This document shows positions 48,937 through 59,837 of a stretch of DNA of 64,000 nucleotides, in pieces. Position numbers and translations under genes: made by a program. Below the pieces are notes generated by a model that made no database searches, was not told where the DNA came from, and saw only the letters and a program-made list of their open reading frames with translations. Every line of letters starts with the position of its first letter. Within the stretch, counting starts at the first letter, position 1. Source of the DNA: Gnetum montanum. Taxonomy: Eukaryota; Streptophyta; Gnetopsida; Gnetales; Gnetaceae. Where the stretch lies: contig MNCI01026259.1 in NCBI GenBank assembly GCA_015680685.1, forward strand, positions 670,965 through 734,964, in the 5' to 3' direction.

Positions 48937-49505
48937 TTTTTACTTCCCAAAATTTAACTTAGAGACATCCATGATTAAAACACACAAATCTTAATACTTA
49001 GAACATGCAACATTGTAATGTTTATTACTTAAGAAAAAATAGATCATAAGCATTATAAAACTTAAATACTAAAGTGCATGGCATAAATAGAAAATCCACA
49101 TTGTAGCGTCATAAATAAATCTCATAAATCATAAACCAAATCTCATAGGTCATAACATAAACAATGATCTTAATGGAAGTTAACAATAACATTCATCATT
49201 ATATTAATTTCAATACATCATGTTCATCAATATATGATTCTCAATAGAAAACTAGATCTGAAAATAAAAGGAAGAAACCTCCATTGATCATGCTTCCAAT
49301 AATCATTAGGCTTCTAGCTTTTGCCACCTAAATCTACACCAAAAATGCAAGAAGGATCAAAAATCTTCTAGCACAACCAACCACCTTGGTGCACCTAGGA
49401 CAAGCTATAGGATGGGGCCACATGTTGCGCACAAAGTACCATCTCAAGAGCCATAAGATTAGAAGCCATAATCAATATAAAAAACCATGACATCACAAAG
49501 AATGT
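48937..49505 (-). repeat. Partial 5' LTR of the minus-strand Gypsy fragment
   Basis: Inferred from its place upstream of the primer site. The outer end is lost or displaced by insertion of element E, and no second copy allows the ends to be fixed. Confidence 0.45.
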
Positions 49506-50351
49506 TGATGAATCGCAATATCGAGACTACGATATCGGATCCGCGATATTGGGTCTGTGATACGAGAGCTTGCGAAGCGATATCGAACATCCAATATTGG
49601 CACCTGTCTCGTTGCCTATAAATAAGAGGTGGGCGCACTTGGTTTTGGCATTAGTTTTCTTAGTCTCTTACATGAACTCTTGTAGTTTTCCTTTTCTAGA
49701 GTTAGAATTATTTCTGAGTGCCTACAGTAGGAGTCATAAAGTGAATGGATATTTATTTGAGCATTGTGTACTTGAGCACACCTTGTGTCTAGAAATAAAG
49801 ACGAACTTTGTGATAAACTTTGCAGCATTCAGAATAGCTTATTTATTGCATTTAATGTTATTCACCATTATTTAATGCTTTCGATAGTTAATTGATGTTG
49901 CTTTCATTCATTCGTTAATTTTCACAAGTAAGCACACTCAGTATGACCACTTCGAGCATATGTGGAACACTTGGTAACCCAGTAACGACTAGCATTTGGT
50001 AATCCCAAGAGTGTTACACTGGTTTAGGATGTGTACGGAGAGTGGGAACGGATGCTAGTGTTAGGACTAGTTAGAACCTAGTAGATTAGTTAAATTAAAT
50101 TAGTTACTTAATTATTTCATTTCTCCCTTTTAACACCAAGACATAAACATAAAAAAGCATAAACATCATATACCTCAAGTTTACTTAACCATACAATCAT
50201 GCCATACGAGTAAGCTTGGGAAGACAACGATTGCCTAACCCATCCTTGTTCTATGAAGGCACATAAACACTTAGTCCTTAGAGTTCGACTAGATCGTGCA
50301 TAACGCTCGTATTCATATGGTTGGGCGTAGGGGGTACCTCGCCACTCATCA
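49506..50351 (+). repeat. 5' LTR of element E
   Basis: Starts TGATGAATCGCAATATCG and ends CACTCATCA (846 bp). TATAAATA is at 49617-49624 and AATAAA at 49794-49799. U3 is rich in CG and GATATCG words not found in the other LTRs, except in the fragment at 170-210. Confidence 0.82.
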
Positions 50352-50352
50352 T

Positions 50353-50370
50353 TGGTGCCGTTGCCAGGGA
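50353..50370 (+). other. Primer-binding site, tRNA-Asp type (element E)
   Basis: TGGTGCCGTTGCCAGGGA, 16 of 18 matches to the tRNA-Asp complement. Confidence 0.87.
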
Positions 50371-50491
50371 TTTTGTTGTTTGTGCACTAATTAGAACTTA
50401 GGAATCTTCCCATCATTGGAACGAACCCTTAGGGTTAGTTATGAAAAAATAATAATAATATAATAATACATTGCACATTGAATAATTAATC

Positions 50492-52900
50492 ATGTTTCCT
50501 TCTTCCTATGAAAGTGCTTCACCGCCTAGGTTTGACATAATGAATAGTTGGAGGCATAGTACACATGATGATCCGCTAGTGCCCCAACAATTTTGCTTGG
50601 TATATGCTCATCCCAATGAGTATGTACCAGACTTTACCTTTATCCTCCACTAGGATGAACAGTTGCGATGACATGATTTAGAGGGTAATATAGTGTTACC
50701 ACCCAATCACTCAATCCCAAGCATGCTTCTTTGTGCTCTCACACGAATTGATATGCAGCATCTACAATCGGAATATGTTGTGCATGAACAAGATTTAAGG
50801 GATTATCAACCCATGGAGGCACAATGTGAAAGGGACTTGCAGCAGGAGAGACATTATAAATCTATGAAGGGGAAGTGGTCTCAGGACATTTCGTATGTCC
50901 TAAGTGAAAATGAGGGTGGTGAACCTGCCTCAGGAGGTTTTCCACAAAATGATGTTCCTCCTGTTAACTTTGGTCAAGGGGTTGTGTATCAAGACCTTCA
51001 CTCAACCATCCATAACCTAGGTTGTGATATCAATGGACACAAAGGGTCCAAAAAAGGAATACAAATACATGATCAAGATGGACATTCTGATTGTAATCAT
51101 GACCGAGGTCGTGACCACTGGAGAGAGGGTAGTGGGCACTGTCATGGTGACGACCCTCCTTCCTCTTCACCTTCATCAGCTCCTTCCCCCTCTTCTTTGG
51201 GATTTGGACATAGTCACAAAGAGAAAGATCATGAGGACAATGGTAAGCGAAACAGAGATCATAGATGAAACAGTCAAGAAAGGGAACAAGGGTATTTTAG
51301 AGAAACACATCATGAAAGGAGGGAGAGTAGGGAATAGCATAGGCATCATAGATGCCATAGAGAATACGATCACGATGAACCCCTACTAGCTTCCTGAAGT
51401 ATGCTAGATATAACTGAGGCTGTTAGGATCCCAACAAGGCACCAAAAGGACAGTAGGATCAAAAGATTAGATATGAACAATATCCCACGATTTGAAGGGG
51501 GATACAACACTGATCCTCAAAATCATTTACAAGCGTTCTATGATGCATGTGCCTTGCAAAATATAGAAAACAAGTGGCAAAAACTAAAGTTGTTTTCATG
51601 GACACCTGGTCCTTAGAATCGGAATCCATTCATCGATGGAGTACCATGTTAAAGGTATTCAATGATAAGTATCAAACGTACTCCTAAGTGTCCAACCTGT
51701 GAAAGAAAATCCAAGGATGAAAACAAGGAGGACATGAACCCTTGGATGTTGCCATGGATCGACATTATGCATTATTACATTGTTGCCCTGGCCATGGTTA
51801 CTCGTAGAGGGAACAAGTATGCCATCTCGTAGATGGGCTTAGGTACAAAATGTGAAGTACCCTTGGGACTTATTCCCAAGGAAGGCTATCTGAGCTCAGA
51901 GCCCATCAAATACAAAGATTGTTGGAGTAAGTTGCCAATGAGGAAGGTGAGTTAAGAAAAAGAGAAAGTGTGGAGGAATACAACAAAGACCCTTCCCTCC
52001 AAAAGAAGGAAGTTATAGTTTGTGAGGATGAAGAAGAGTCACCACTTGAAGAGATGATGAATTGGAAGACTTTGCCCATTCAAAAGTTTGTATAAGATGT
52101 ATTGGCAAAGGTAGATCAAATGTGGAACTCCCTAGATAATAAATTTTAAACCATTCTCACAAGTGTAGAGGAGTTTAGAGAGTAAGGTAGTGACTAAAAT
52201 AGGAGAAAAAAGAAAGAAAATGAATATGCATGTAACAAAGGTAAGGGCAAAGTTTCCATCATTAAAGAGGTTGTGGATTTAGATATAGAAAATGATGGCG
52301 GATGTGAGATATGCCAATATGACCATCCTAAAGGATGTTGCCTAGTAATCTCACATCTGTAAGAGTCTGGGGTGTACGCACTAAACCCTTGATTAAACAG
52401 ACGGCAAACACCCTGAAGGTTACCTTATCCTCAAGGTAACCCAAGGCAGTTCCACCAACCCTTGACATATTATCCAACTGGAACTCCACCACAACCAAAT
52501 GAACAGTATCAACAGTGGTAACATCCACAATCATGGGGAATACCACCACCATGTCAATAGTACCCTTATTGTCAACCTGACCCATACAGGTACTATGTGC
52601 AGCAGCCAATCTCTCCACGTGACTCTATTAGTCACGTCACTCCTTAGCCTCACTACCAAGTCCACGAGTACTATAGAACTCCTTCTCCTAGGAGAGATGT
52701 TCCACAAATGTACTATCCTTCTCATCTTACCGCACCTCTTCCACCCTTAGCTCGATTACCACCTGCTCTAGCTATGCAGGGTGAGCTCCCTACCTAGTCG
52801 CAACAATGAAACGCTACAAGGGCTATCAACCCTCAACCTACTGTTGGTTCAGACAATTGCACAAAGAAGAGACCTTTCTTTAGAACCAATAGTCCAACTA
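50492..52900 (+). pseudogene. Gag of element E (degenerate)
   Basis: The proposed start MFPSSYESASPPRFD is shared with F. Open from 50693 to 51268 with a striking His/Asp/Arg-rich tract ('HDQDGHSDCNHDRGRDHW', 'HSHKEKDHEDNGKRN'). The capsid core 'LDMNNIPRFEGGYN' and 'HLQAFYDACALQN' lies at 51401-51580. A Cys/His motif at 52303-52341, CEICQYDHPKGCC, is close to a retroviral zinc knuckle. The C-terminal part is Pro/Tyr/Gln-rich. Stops occur for example at 50654 and 51267, with frameshifts after 51600. Confidence 0.77.
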
Positions 52901-52917
52901 AGTCATTACAACCACAA

Positions 52918-53500
52918 GTGGCTAATCCTCCAAATGCCTCATCATCATTCGAATCTTCGGAGCTTCCTTCAAATCAAAGACTACACTTAACACACACGAT
53001 TATGTTGACTCATGCCATTACCGACTGGATTAAAGCTGGCCATCTTCCTAGGAAAGTCTCTGATTTTGGGAGTCCTCTTATATATTTACAAATCGCTGGG
53101 AATGAGTTGTGTAAAGATTTTTTGGATTCAGGTTTTGGTGTCAACTTAATCTCTCAAGAAATGTATAAGGCCTAGAACCTACCTCTACTAGAAAAGAGTA
53201 ACATTCGTTTAGAGCTAGTCGACTAGTCCATCACTGTCCCATTAGGACTAGTGGAGGACATTGTCATCACTGTTTGTGGGTGGTCGTATCTAGCTAATTT
53301 CCTAGTGATTCAAGTCAACAATGGTAAGGGGGACTTCCCAATCATTATGAGAAGAGCATGGCTAAGTGCAATTGATGCACACCTAGGAATACGTGATCTT
53401 TCCCTAGAAATATCAAAAGAAAATACATTTGGAAAGATTGAGAAGAAGAAAGTTCCATACATCCCATACAGTGACACAGGATGCAACTGCGTGTAGAAGG
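52918..53500 (+). pseudogene. Protease of element E (degenerate)
   Basis: 'AITDWIKAGHLPRK', 'SPLIYLQIAGNELCKDFLDSG' in two pieces, with the catalytic D-S-G triplet at 53125-53133. Stops follow at 53176 and 53224. The second part reads 'EDIVITVCGW' and 'DFPIIMRRAWLSAIDAHLG'. The spacer to RT continues to the F insertion. The catalytic centre is intact, unlike in A, C and F, but the chain is interrupted. Confidence 0.78.
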
Positions 53501-53934
53501 CCTGGTTTGTACAACGTTTAACATTGCCTGCATGCAACTAGTGTGCACAAATAACTAACATACAAAGTTGCTTGTATGCAGCAGCCACAATACAGGAAGG
53601 CACCTAGTGGTTGACAGCTAACCAAGAGAGCAACTCAACTATATGCATGGAACCAACTGAGAGCTTGACTTGCTCCTACATCAATAGCATAAACACATTA
53701 GAGCAAGTCCATTGCCAACTTCCAATTCCTGACATCGAAAATATCAACAAGGGGAAGTTGGAAATCCCTGACAACTTCAAGTAAGAGCCCCTTGAGTTAA
53801 AATCGTTGCCCACTGGTATGGAGTATACATTTCTCAAGAATGGAAAATTGGTAATCATTAAAACTAAGCTTGCTCCTCAACAAAAAGAAAGACTGCTGAA
53901 AATGGTAAACAAATGGCCGAAAGCCTTTACTTTG

Positions 53935-54891
53935 TGATGAGAGCGGTTACTCTAGTGGTTTATTTTAATTATTAGAGCAGTTACTCTAGTGGTTTATTCT
54001 AATTATTAGAGCAGTTACTTTAGCAGTTTATTCTAATTATTAGAGTAGTTACTCTAGCAGTTTATTCTAATTATTAGAGTAGTTACTTTAGCATTTTATT
54101 CTAATTATTAGAGTGGTTGCTCCCAAGCCTATAAATATAGTGCCCAAGTGCATAATTGAAAAAGAAGTCTTTTAGCAGTCAAGTAGCGAAACTCTTATAG
54201 TTTGTTTCAAAGTTAGAGTATTTTCCAAGTGCCTGCAGTAGGAGGTCTAAGTGTGGATAGATTTTTATTCGAACATTGCGTACCTGAGCATACCTTGTGT
54301 ATGACAATAAAGATGAGCTCTTTGATTCATCCTTGTATCACTTGAGATTTTTTTTCTTACGCATTTATTTTATTTTATTTTCTTATGCATTTATTTTATT
54401 TTATGTACTTTACATTTTTGTTATTAGTGTAGCAATTCATTTTGATCAATTAAGAAAATCATTAAACTACACTCAGTACGATCACTTCGAACATGCGTGT
54501 AACACTTGGTGACCCAGTAACGATTAGCGTTTGGTAATCCTAGTAGTGTTGCACTAGTTTAGGATGTGTACAGCAAGTGAGAACGTATGTTGGTGTTAGG
54601 ATTAGTTAGAACTTAGTTAATGAGTAGTTACGATAAATTAGTCACTTAGTTATCTCTCTTCTCCCTTATTAGCACAGAACATAAAAGCATAAAAGATATA
54701 AAAATCATATGCCTCAAGCTTACTTAACCATACAATCGTGACATACAAGTAAGTTTGGGAAGACAACAATCAACCAACCCATCCTTGTTCTACAAAGGCA
54801 CATAGGCACTTAGTCCTTGGAATTTGACTCGATAGTGCATGAAACACTTGTATTCGTATGGTTGAGTGTAGGGGTACCTCACCACTCATCA
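53935..54891 (+). repeat. 5' LTR of element F
   Basis: Starts TGATGAGAGCGG and ends CACTCATCA (957 bp). U3 opens with 34-bp tandem repeats. TATAAATA is at 54130-54137 and AATAAA at 54306-54311. Confidence 0.88.
53940..54109 (+). repeat. 34-bp tandem repeats in U3, five units (5' LTR of F)
   Basis: Five units built as 'agagcagttactctag' plus 'yrgtttattctaattatt', followed by a partial sixth. They lie between the LTR start and the TATA box, where enhancer repeats are often found in LTRs. No transcription-factor assignment is made. Confidence 0.88.
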
Positions 54892-54892
54892 T

Positions 54893-54910
54893 TGGTGCCA
54901 TTACTGGGGA
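54893..54910 (+). other. Primer-binding site, tRNA-Asp type (element F)
   Basis: TGGTGCCATTACTGGGGA, four transitions from the tRNA-Asp complement. Confidence 0.82.
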
Positions 54911-55027
54911 TTTAGTTGTTTGTGCACTAACTAGAACATAGGAAATCATTCACATCCTTGGAACGAACCCTTAGGGTTGGTTGAGAAAATAATAAACAAG
55001 AATACATTGCACACTGAATAGACAGGT

Positions 55028-57353
55028 ATGTCTCCTTCTTTGTACGGAAGTGCCTCATCGCCTAGGTTTGAAACAGGAAACAATCGATGGCATAATACAC
55101 ATGATGTTGATCCACCAGTTCCTCAACAAGTTCGAGTGGTATATATTCATGTCGATGAGTATATACCAGACTTCACCTTTATCCTCTATTAAGAGGAACA
55201 ATTGCGTTGGCGAGACTTAAAAGGTAACATAGTGTTACCTCTCGATCGTTTATTCCCAAGCATGCTTTTTCGTGCCTCACACGAATTGGCATGCCACACT
55301 TACATGCAGAATACATTGTGCAAGACCATGACTCAAGAAAATACCATTCCACAGAGGCACAACATCAAAGGGATTTACAACAAAAGAGACATCATAAGTT
55401 TTTGAAGGGTAAGTGGTTGTAGGATGTCCCACATGTCTTAAGCAAAAATGAGGGTGGTGAACCTACCTCAAGTAGTTGCCCACACAACGATGTTCCTTCC
55501 CTTGCTTTTGGCCAAGGGGTTATGTATCAAAACCTTCATTCTACTATTCATAACCCAGGTTCTGATACCCACGGGCATAAAGGGTCCGAAAAAGGGACAC
55601 AGACATATGATAAAGATGGACATTCTGATAGCAATCGCGATTGAGGCTGAGACTACCGAAGAGAAGGTAGAAGACATCGTCATGGTGACGGTTGACGATT
55701 TTCCTTCTTCTTCACCGTTGTCATCTCCTTCATCCTCTCCTTCAGTGTCTGGATGCAGTCATAAAGAAAAAGACCATGGGGATAAAGGTAGGAAAAGTGG
55801 AAGTCATAGACGAAATAGCCAAGAAAGGAGATGAGGGCACTCTAGATAGAAGAAGGGAGAGTAGGGAACAATGTAGGCATCATAGATGCCATGGATGAGA
55901 CGATTACAATAAACCCCTACTCACTAATCAAAGTATGTTTGACATAATTGAGGTTGTTAGAATTCCAACAAGGTACCAGAAAGATAGTAGGATCAAGAGA
56001 TTAGATATGAACAATATCGCACGATTTGAAGGGGGATACAACGCTGATCCTCAGAATCACTTACAAGCATTCCATGATGCGTGTGCTTTACAAAATATAG
56101 AGAACCAATGGAAATAAATTAATTTGTTCCCATGGACATTAGTTAAAGAAGCGGAAAGCTGGTATCGGTCTTTAGAACTAAAATCCATTCGTAGGTGGAG
56201 TACTATGTTAGAAATATTTAATGACAAGTACCAAACATACTCAAGAGTGTCTAACTTGCAAAAGAAAATCCAAGGATAGAAAGAAGGAGGACATGAACCC
56301 TTGGATGCTACCATGGACCGATACTATGCACTGTTACATCATTGTCCTGGCCATGGTTATTTGCAAAGGGATTAACTACGCAATCTCGTGGATGGGCTTA
56401 GGCATGAAACAAGAAGAACCCTTGGGACTTATGCCCAAGGAAGGCTATCTGAGCTTAGGTTCCATCAAATTCAAAGACTATTGGAGTAAGTTGCTAAGGA
56501 AGAAGGTGAGCTATGCAAAAGAAAAAGTGCAAAAGAATATAATCGAGATCCTTCCCTTCGGAAGAGGGGAGTAAGATTTTCTGAGGATGAAGAAGAGTCA
56601 CCTCTTGAAGAGATGGTGAATAGGAAAACTTTGCCTATCCAAAAGATGACATCAGAAGTTTTAGCAAAGGTAGACCAAATGTGGGATTCCCTAGATAAGA
56701 GATTTTAGACTGTTCTTAAAATAGTAGAGGAGTCTAGAGAGCAAGGTAGTGAGAAAAGAAAAAAGAAAGAGGCTGAACATGCACGTAGCAAGGGTAAGGG
56801 CAAAGTTGCCATCATTGAAGAGGTTGTGGATTTGGAAATAGACAATGATAGTGGATGTGAGATATGTCAATATGATCATCCTAAGGGATATTGCCTTGTA
56901 ATCTCACATCTATAGGAGTCTGGGGTGCATGCACTCAACCCACAATTAAACAAAAGGCAAACACCCCGAAGGTTACCTTATCCTCAAGGTAACCCACGGT
57001 AGTTCCACCAACCCTTAACATATTATCCCAATGGAACTCCACCAAAATCGATTGAGCAATATCAACAGTGGAAGCACCCACAATCATGGAGAATGCCACC
57101 ACCAAGGCAACAGTATCCTTACTGGCAACCTAACCCATATGGATATTACGTGGAGCAACCAATCTTCGCACGTGACTCTATTGGTCATGTCACCCCTCAA
57201 CCTCCCTACCAAGCCCACGAGTATTATGGGACTCCCTCTTCTAGAGGCGATATTCCGCAAGCATATCATGCTTCTCATCTGGCTGCATCTCTTCCACCAA
57301 TAGCTTCACTACCACTTGCTCCCACGATGCAAGGTGAAATCCCTACACAACCG
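55028..57353 (+). pseudogene. Gag of element F (degenerate)
   Basis: The proposed start MSPSLYGSASSPRFE matches E. A one-base loss near 55275 relative to E shifts the frame. The His-rich tract falls around 55560-55830. The capsid core 'DMNNIARFEGGYN' with 'HLQAFHDACALQN' is open at 55935-56117. The Cys/His motif at 56856-56894 is CEICQYDHPKGYC. The C-terminal stretch 57093-57353 is open and Pro/Tyr/Gln-rich ('QQYPYWQPNPYGYYVEQP'). It ends at a TAG at 57354, which is a Gln codon context in relatives. Confidence 0.77.
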
Positions 57354-57554
57354 TAGCAACGTAATGCCACAAGGGCTGTTAACTTTCAACCTACTATTGA
57401 TTCCAATAACCACATGAAGAAAAGAGCTTTTTTTAGAATCAACAGTCCAACCAAGCCCTTGCAATCACAAGTGGTTGATTCCTTAGATGCCTTAGTATTA
57501 ATCAAAACTTCAGAGTCCCCTTCAACCTAATCATCTCACTCAACACATACGGTC

Positions 57555-58110
57555 ATGCTAACACATGTCGTCACTGATTGGATCAAAGCTGGCTGCCTTC
57601 CCAGGAAATTCTCTGATCCTAGGAGTCCTCTGATATACTCACAAATCACTAAAAATGTGCCATGCAAGGCTCTTTTGGATTTAGGTTCCAGTATCAACTT
57701 GATTTCTCAAGAAATGTACAAGGCTTGGAACTTGCCTCCATTGAAAGAGAGCAACATCCATCTAGAGTTGGCCGACCAGTCCATCATTGTCCCATTAGGA
57801 TTGGTGGAAGACATTGTTACCATTGTTTGTGGGTGGTCATACCCAGCTAGCTTCCTAGTGATTTAGGTAAACAATGGTAAGGGGGACTTCCTAATCATAA
57901 TGGGAAGAGCATAGCTAAGCACCATCGATGCACATCTAGGAATCCACGATCTTTCCCTAGAAATATCAAAGGAAAATACATTCAGAAAGATCGAGAAGAA
58001 GAAAGTTCTGTGCATCGGATACAGTGACATAGGGTGTAATTGCGTGCAGAGGTCATGGTTTGTGCAAAGTTTAGCATTGCCTGCATGCAATCAGTGTGCA
58101 CAAGTGATTA
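57555..58110 (+). pseudogene. Protease of element F (degenerate)
   Basis: Open 57555-57866: 'VVTDWIKAGCLPRKFSD', 'NVPCKALLDLGSSINLI', 'QSIIVPLGLVEDIVTIVCGW'. The catalytic Asp is at 57678-57680 but the triplet is D-L-G. A stop at 57864 precedes 'NNGKGDFLIIMGRA'. A conserved spacer follows to about 58490. Confidence 0.78.
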
Positions 58111-58499
58111 ACATATAAAGATGCATGTATGCAGCAGCCACACGATAGGAAAAGACCTAGTGGCTAATAGCTGAACAAGAAAGTAGTTTACTCATATGCA
58201 TGGAACCAACTGAGGGTTTGACTTATGCTTACATCGATAGCATATACGCATTAGAGTAAGTCCACTTTCAACTTCCAAGTCTTAACCTTAAAAATATCAA
58301 CTGGGGGAAGTTGGAAATCCTTGAGAAATTTAAGCAAGAACCCCTCAAGCTGAAACCATTGACCATCGGTATGGAATACACGTTCCTTAAAAATGAAAAA
58401 TCGGTAATTATCAATGCTAAGCTTGCTCCTCAATAGAAAGAAAAACTACTGAAGGTAATAAATAAATGGTTGGAAGCCTTTGCTTGGTCATATCCTAAA

Positions 58500-59330
58500 T
58501 TATCTTGAATAGGTCCTAGGATATGCCAACATAGAATTTACACTAACCGGTCCATGAAGCCTCGAAGACAACCACAAAGGTGATTGAACCCTAAACTATA
58601 GCAAGTAGTTAAGGAAGAAATCGAATAGCTTCTCAAGGCTGGGTTCATATACCCCACTACTGATAATGAATGGATTAGCCCCTTAGTTATTATGCCTAAA
58701 AAGGGAGGCAAATGGAGGGTGTGCATAGATTTCAGGTTACTAAATATGACAATATTCAAAGATCACTTTCCATTGCCATTTGTCGACCAAGTCTTAGACA
58801 CCATCACAAAGCATTGCTATTATAGTTTTCTGGATGAATATAGCAGATATAACCAAATACAAATAGACTTAGAAAACTAAGCCAAGACTATGTTCACCAG
58901 TCCTTGGGGAATGTTTGCATACAAACAAATGCTGTTTGGCTTGTGCAATGCCCCTGCAACATTTCAACAACTAGTTCTAAGCATATTCCAACAGCAGATA
59001 GGGAATGGCGTGGAGGTCTTTATGGACGACTTCTCCACTTATGGAGCAAACTTTGATAAAGCCTTGGACTAGTTGGAGCAAGTGTTAAAAAGATGTGTAG
59101 AAACCAATTTCAGGCTCAACTGGTAGAAAATGCATTTGATGGTCCAAGAAGGCATAGTACTAGGGCACAAAATCTCACACATAGGAATAGAGGTAAACCT
59201 CGAGAAAATCCAAATTATCCAAGGAATTACCCATCAACTAGAAACTGTCAAAGATATTCAGTCATTTCTTGGACATACTGGCTACTATAGGAGATTTATT
59301 GAGAACTTTTCAAAGGTTTCCAAACCATTG
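58500..59330 (+). pseudogene. Reverse transcriptase of element F (degenerate)
   Basis: 'MPKKGGKWRVCIDFRLLN' (from 58692), 'HFPLPFVDQVLDTI', 'YYSFLDEYSRYNQIQI' (relatives have DGYSGYNQI), 'FTSPWGMFAYKQMLFGLCNA' and the F-M-D-D box at 59019-59030. The connection part reads 'SFLGHTGYYRRFIENFSKVS' from about 59260. In-frame stops at 58878, 59070 and 59124, each where a Gln, Lys/Glu or Gln/Trp codon would be expected, and a frameshift near 58690 disable it. Confidence 0.87.
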
Positions 59331-59339
59331 GTGGAATTA

Positions 59340-59837
59340 ACGAAAAAGGACGTACCTTTCGAGTGGACTAGGGAATGCGAATTAGCTTTCCAAACTCTGA
59401 AACAGAAGCTAGTAGAAACACCCATTCTACAAGCTCTTGACTGGTCCAAACCATTCCATATCATGATTGACATGTCCAACTATGCTTTAAGAGCTGTACT
59501 TACATAATTAGATGACCAGAAGTGTCCTTATTACATCCACTATGCAAGTAGAAGTCTCGCTGGTGCACAACTTAACTACACTACCATAGAGAAAGAATTA
59601 ATGGTTGTAGTGTTTGCACTAGCAAAGTTTAGACACTATGTATTGGAATATAAAGTATATATACATACAAATCATAGTGCAATTAGGTTCCTCATGAATA
59701 AGCCAATGGTAAGCCCTCGTATCATACGATGGCTTGTATTCTTACAAGTGTTCGATTTAACGATGATCAATTGCAAGGGCACTGAGAATGTAGTTGCTGA
59801 TCATTTATCTCAGTTGCGATGGGACAATAGAGGATGA
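59340..59837 (+). pseudogene. RNase H of element F (degenerate)
   Basis: 'FEWTRECELAFQTLKQKL', 'PFHIMIDMSNYALRAVLT', then a stop at 59506 and 'YASRSLAGAQLNYTTIEKEL', 'ALAKFRHYVLEYKVYIHTNH', 'VVADHLSQLRW'. The core Asp of 'MIDMS', the Glu of 'EKEL' and the Asp of 'VADHLS' are present. The T-D-H position reads T-N-H, as in A. Confidence 0.85.

Larger units (their letters stand above)
48340..49505 (-). mobile_element. Minus-strand Ty3/Gypsy fragment with iMet primer site
   Basis: Read on the minus strand: part of an LTR (49505 down to about 48937), a primer site, and gag. It is cut on its right by element E. The tRNA-iMet primer site and gag of the Retrotrans_gag type separate it from the Athila-like family and suggest a chromovirus-like element; without RT or integrase the lineage is not certain. 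Confidence 0.7.
49506..53934 (+). mobile_element. Element E: Athila-like element, 5' half, interrupted by F
   Basis: 5' LTR, primer site, gag, protease and spacer up to the first codons of RT ('KWPKAFT'), where element F is inserted. The remainder should lie beyond the window, right of F. It has the least changed primer site (two transitions) and is the only copy that keeps the D-S-G protease triplet. Stops are nevertheless present in gag. Confidence 0.85.

Noticed and set aside
51024-51389. 121-codon open stretch in element E
   Set aside because: Off-frame over the Gag tract, whose true frame is identified by comparison with B, C and F.
53940-54109. CRISPR-like array
   Set aside because: The 34-bp units are directly adjacent without spacers and lie in an LTR of a plant retrotransposon.
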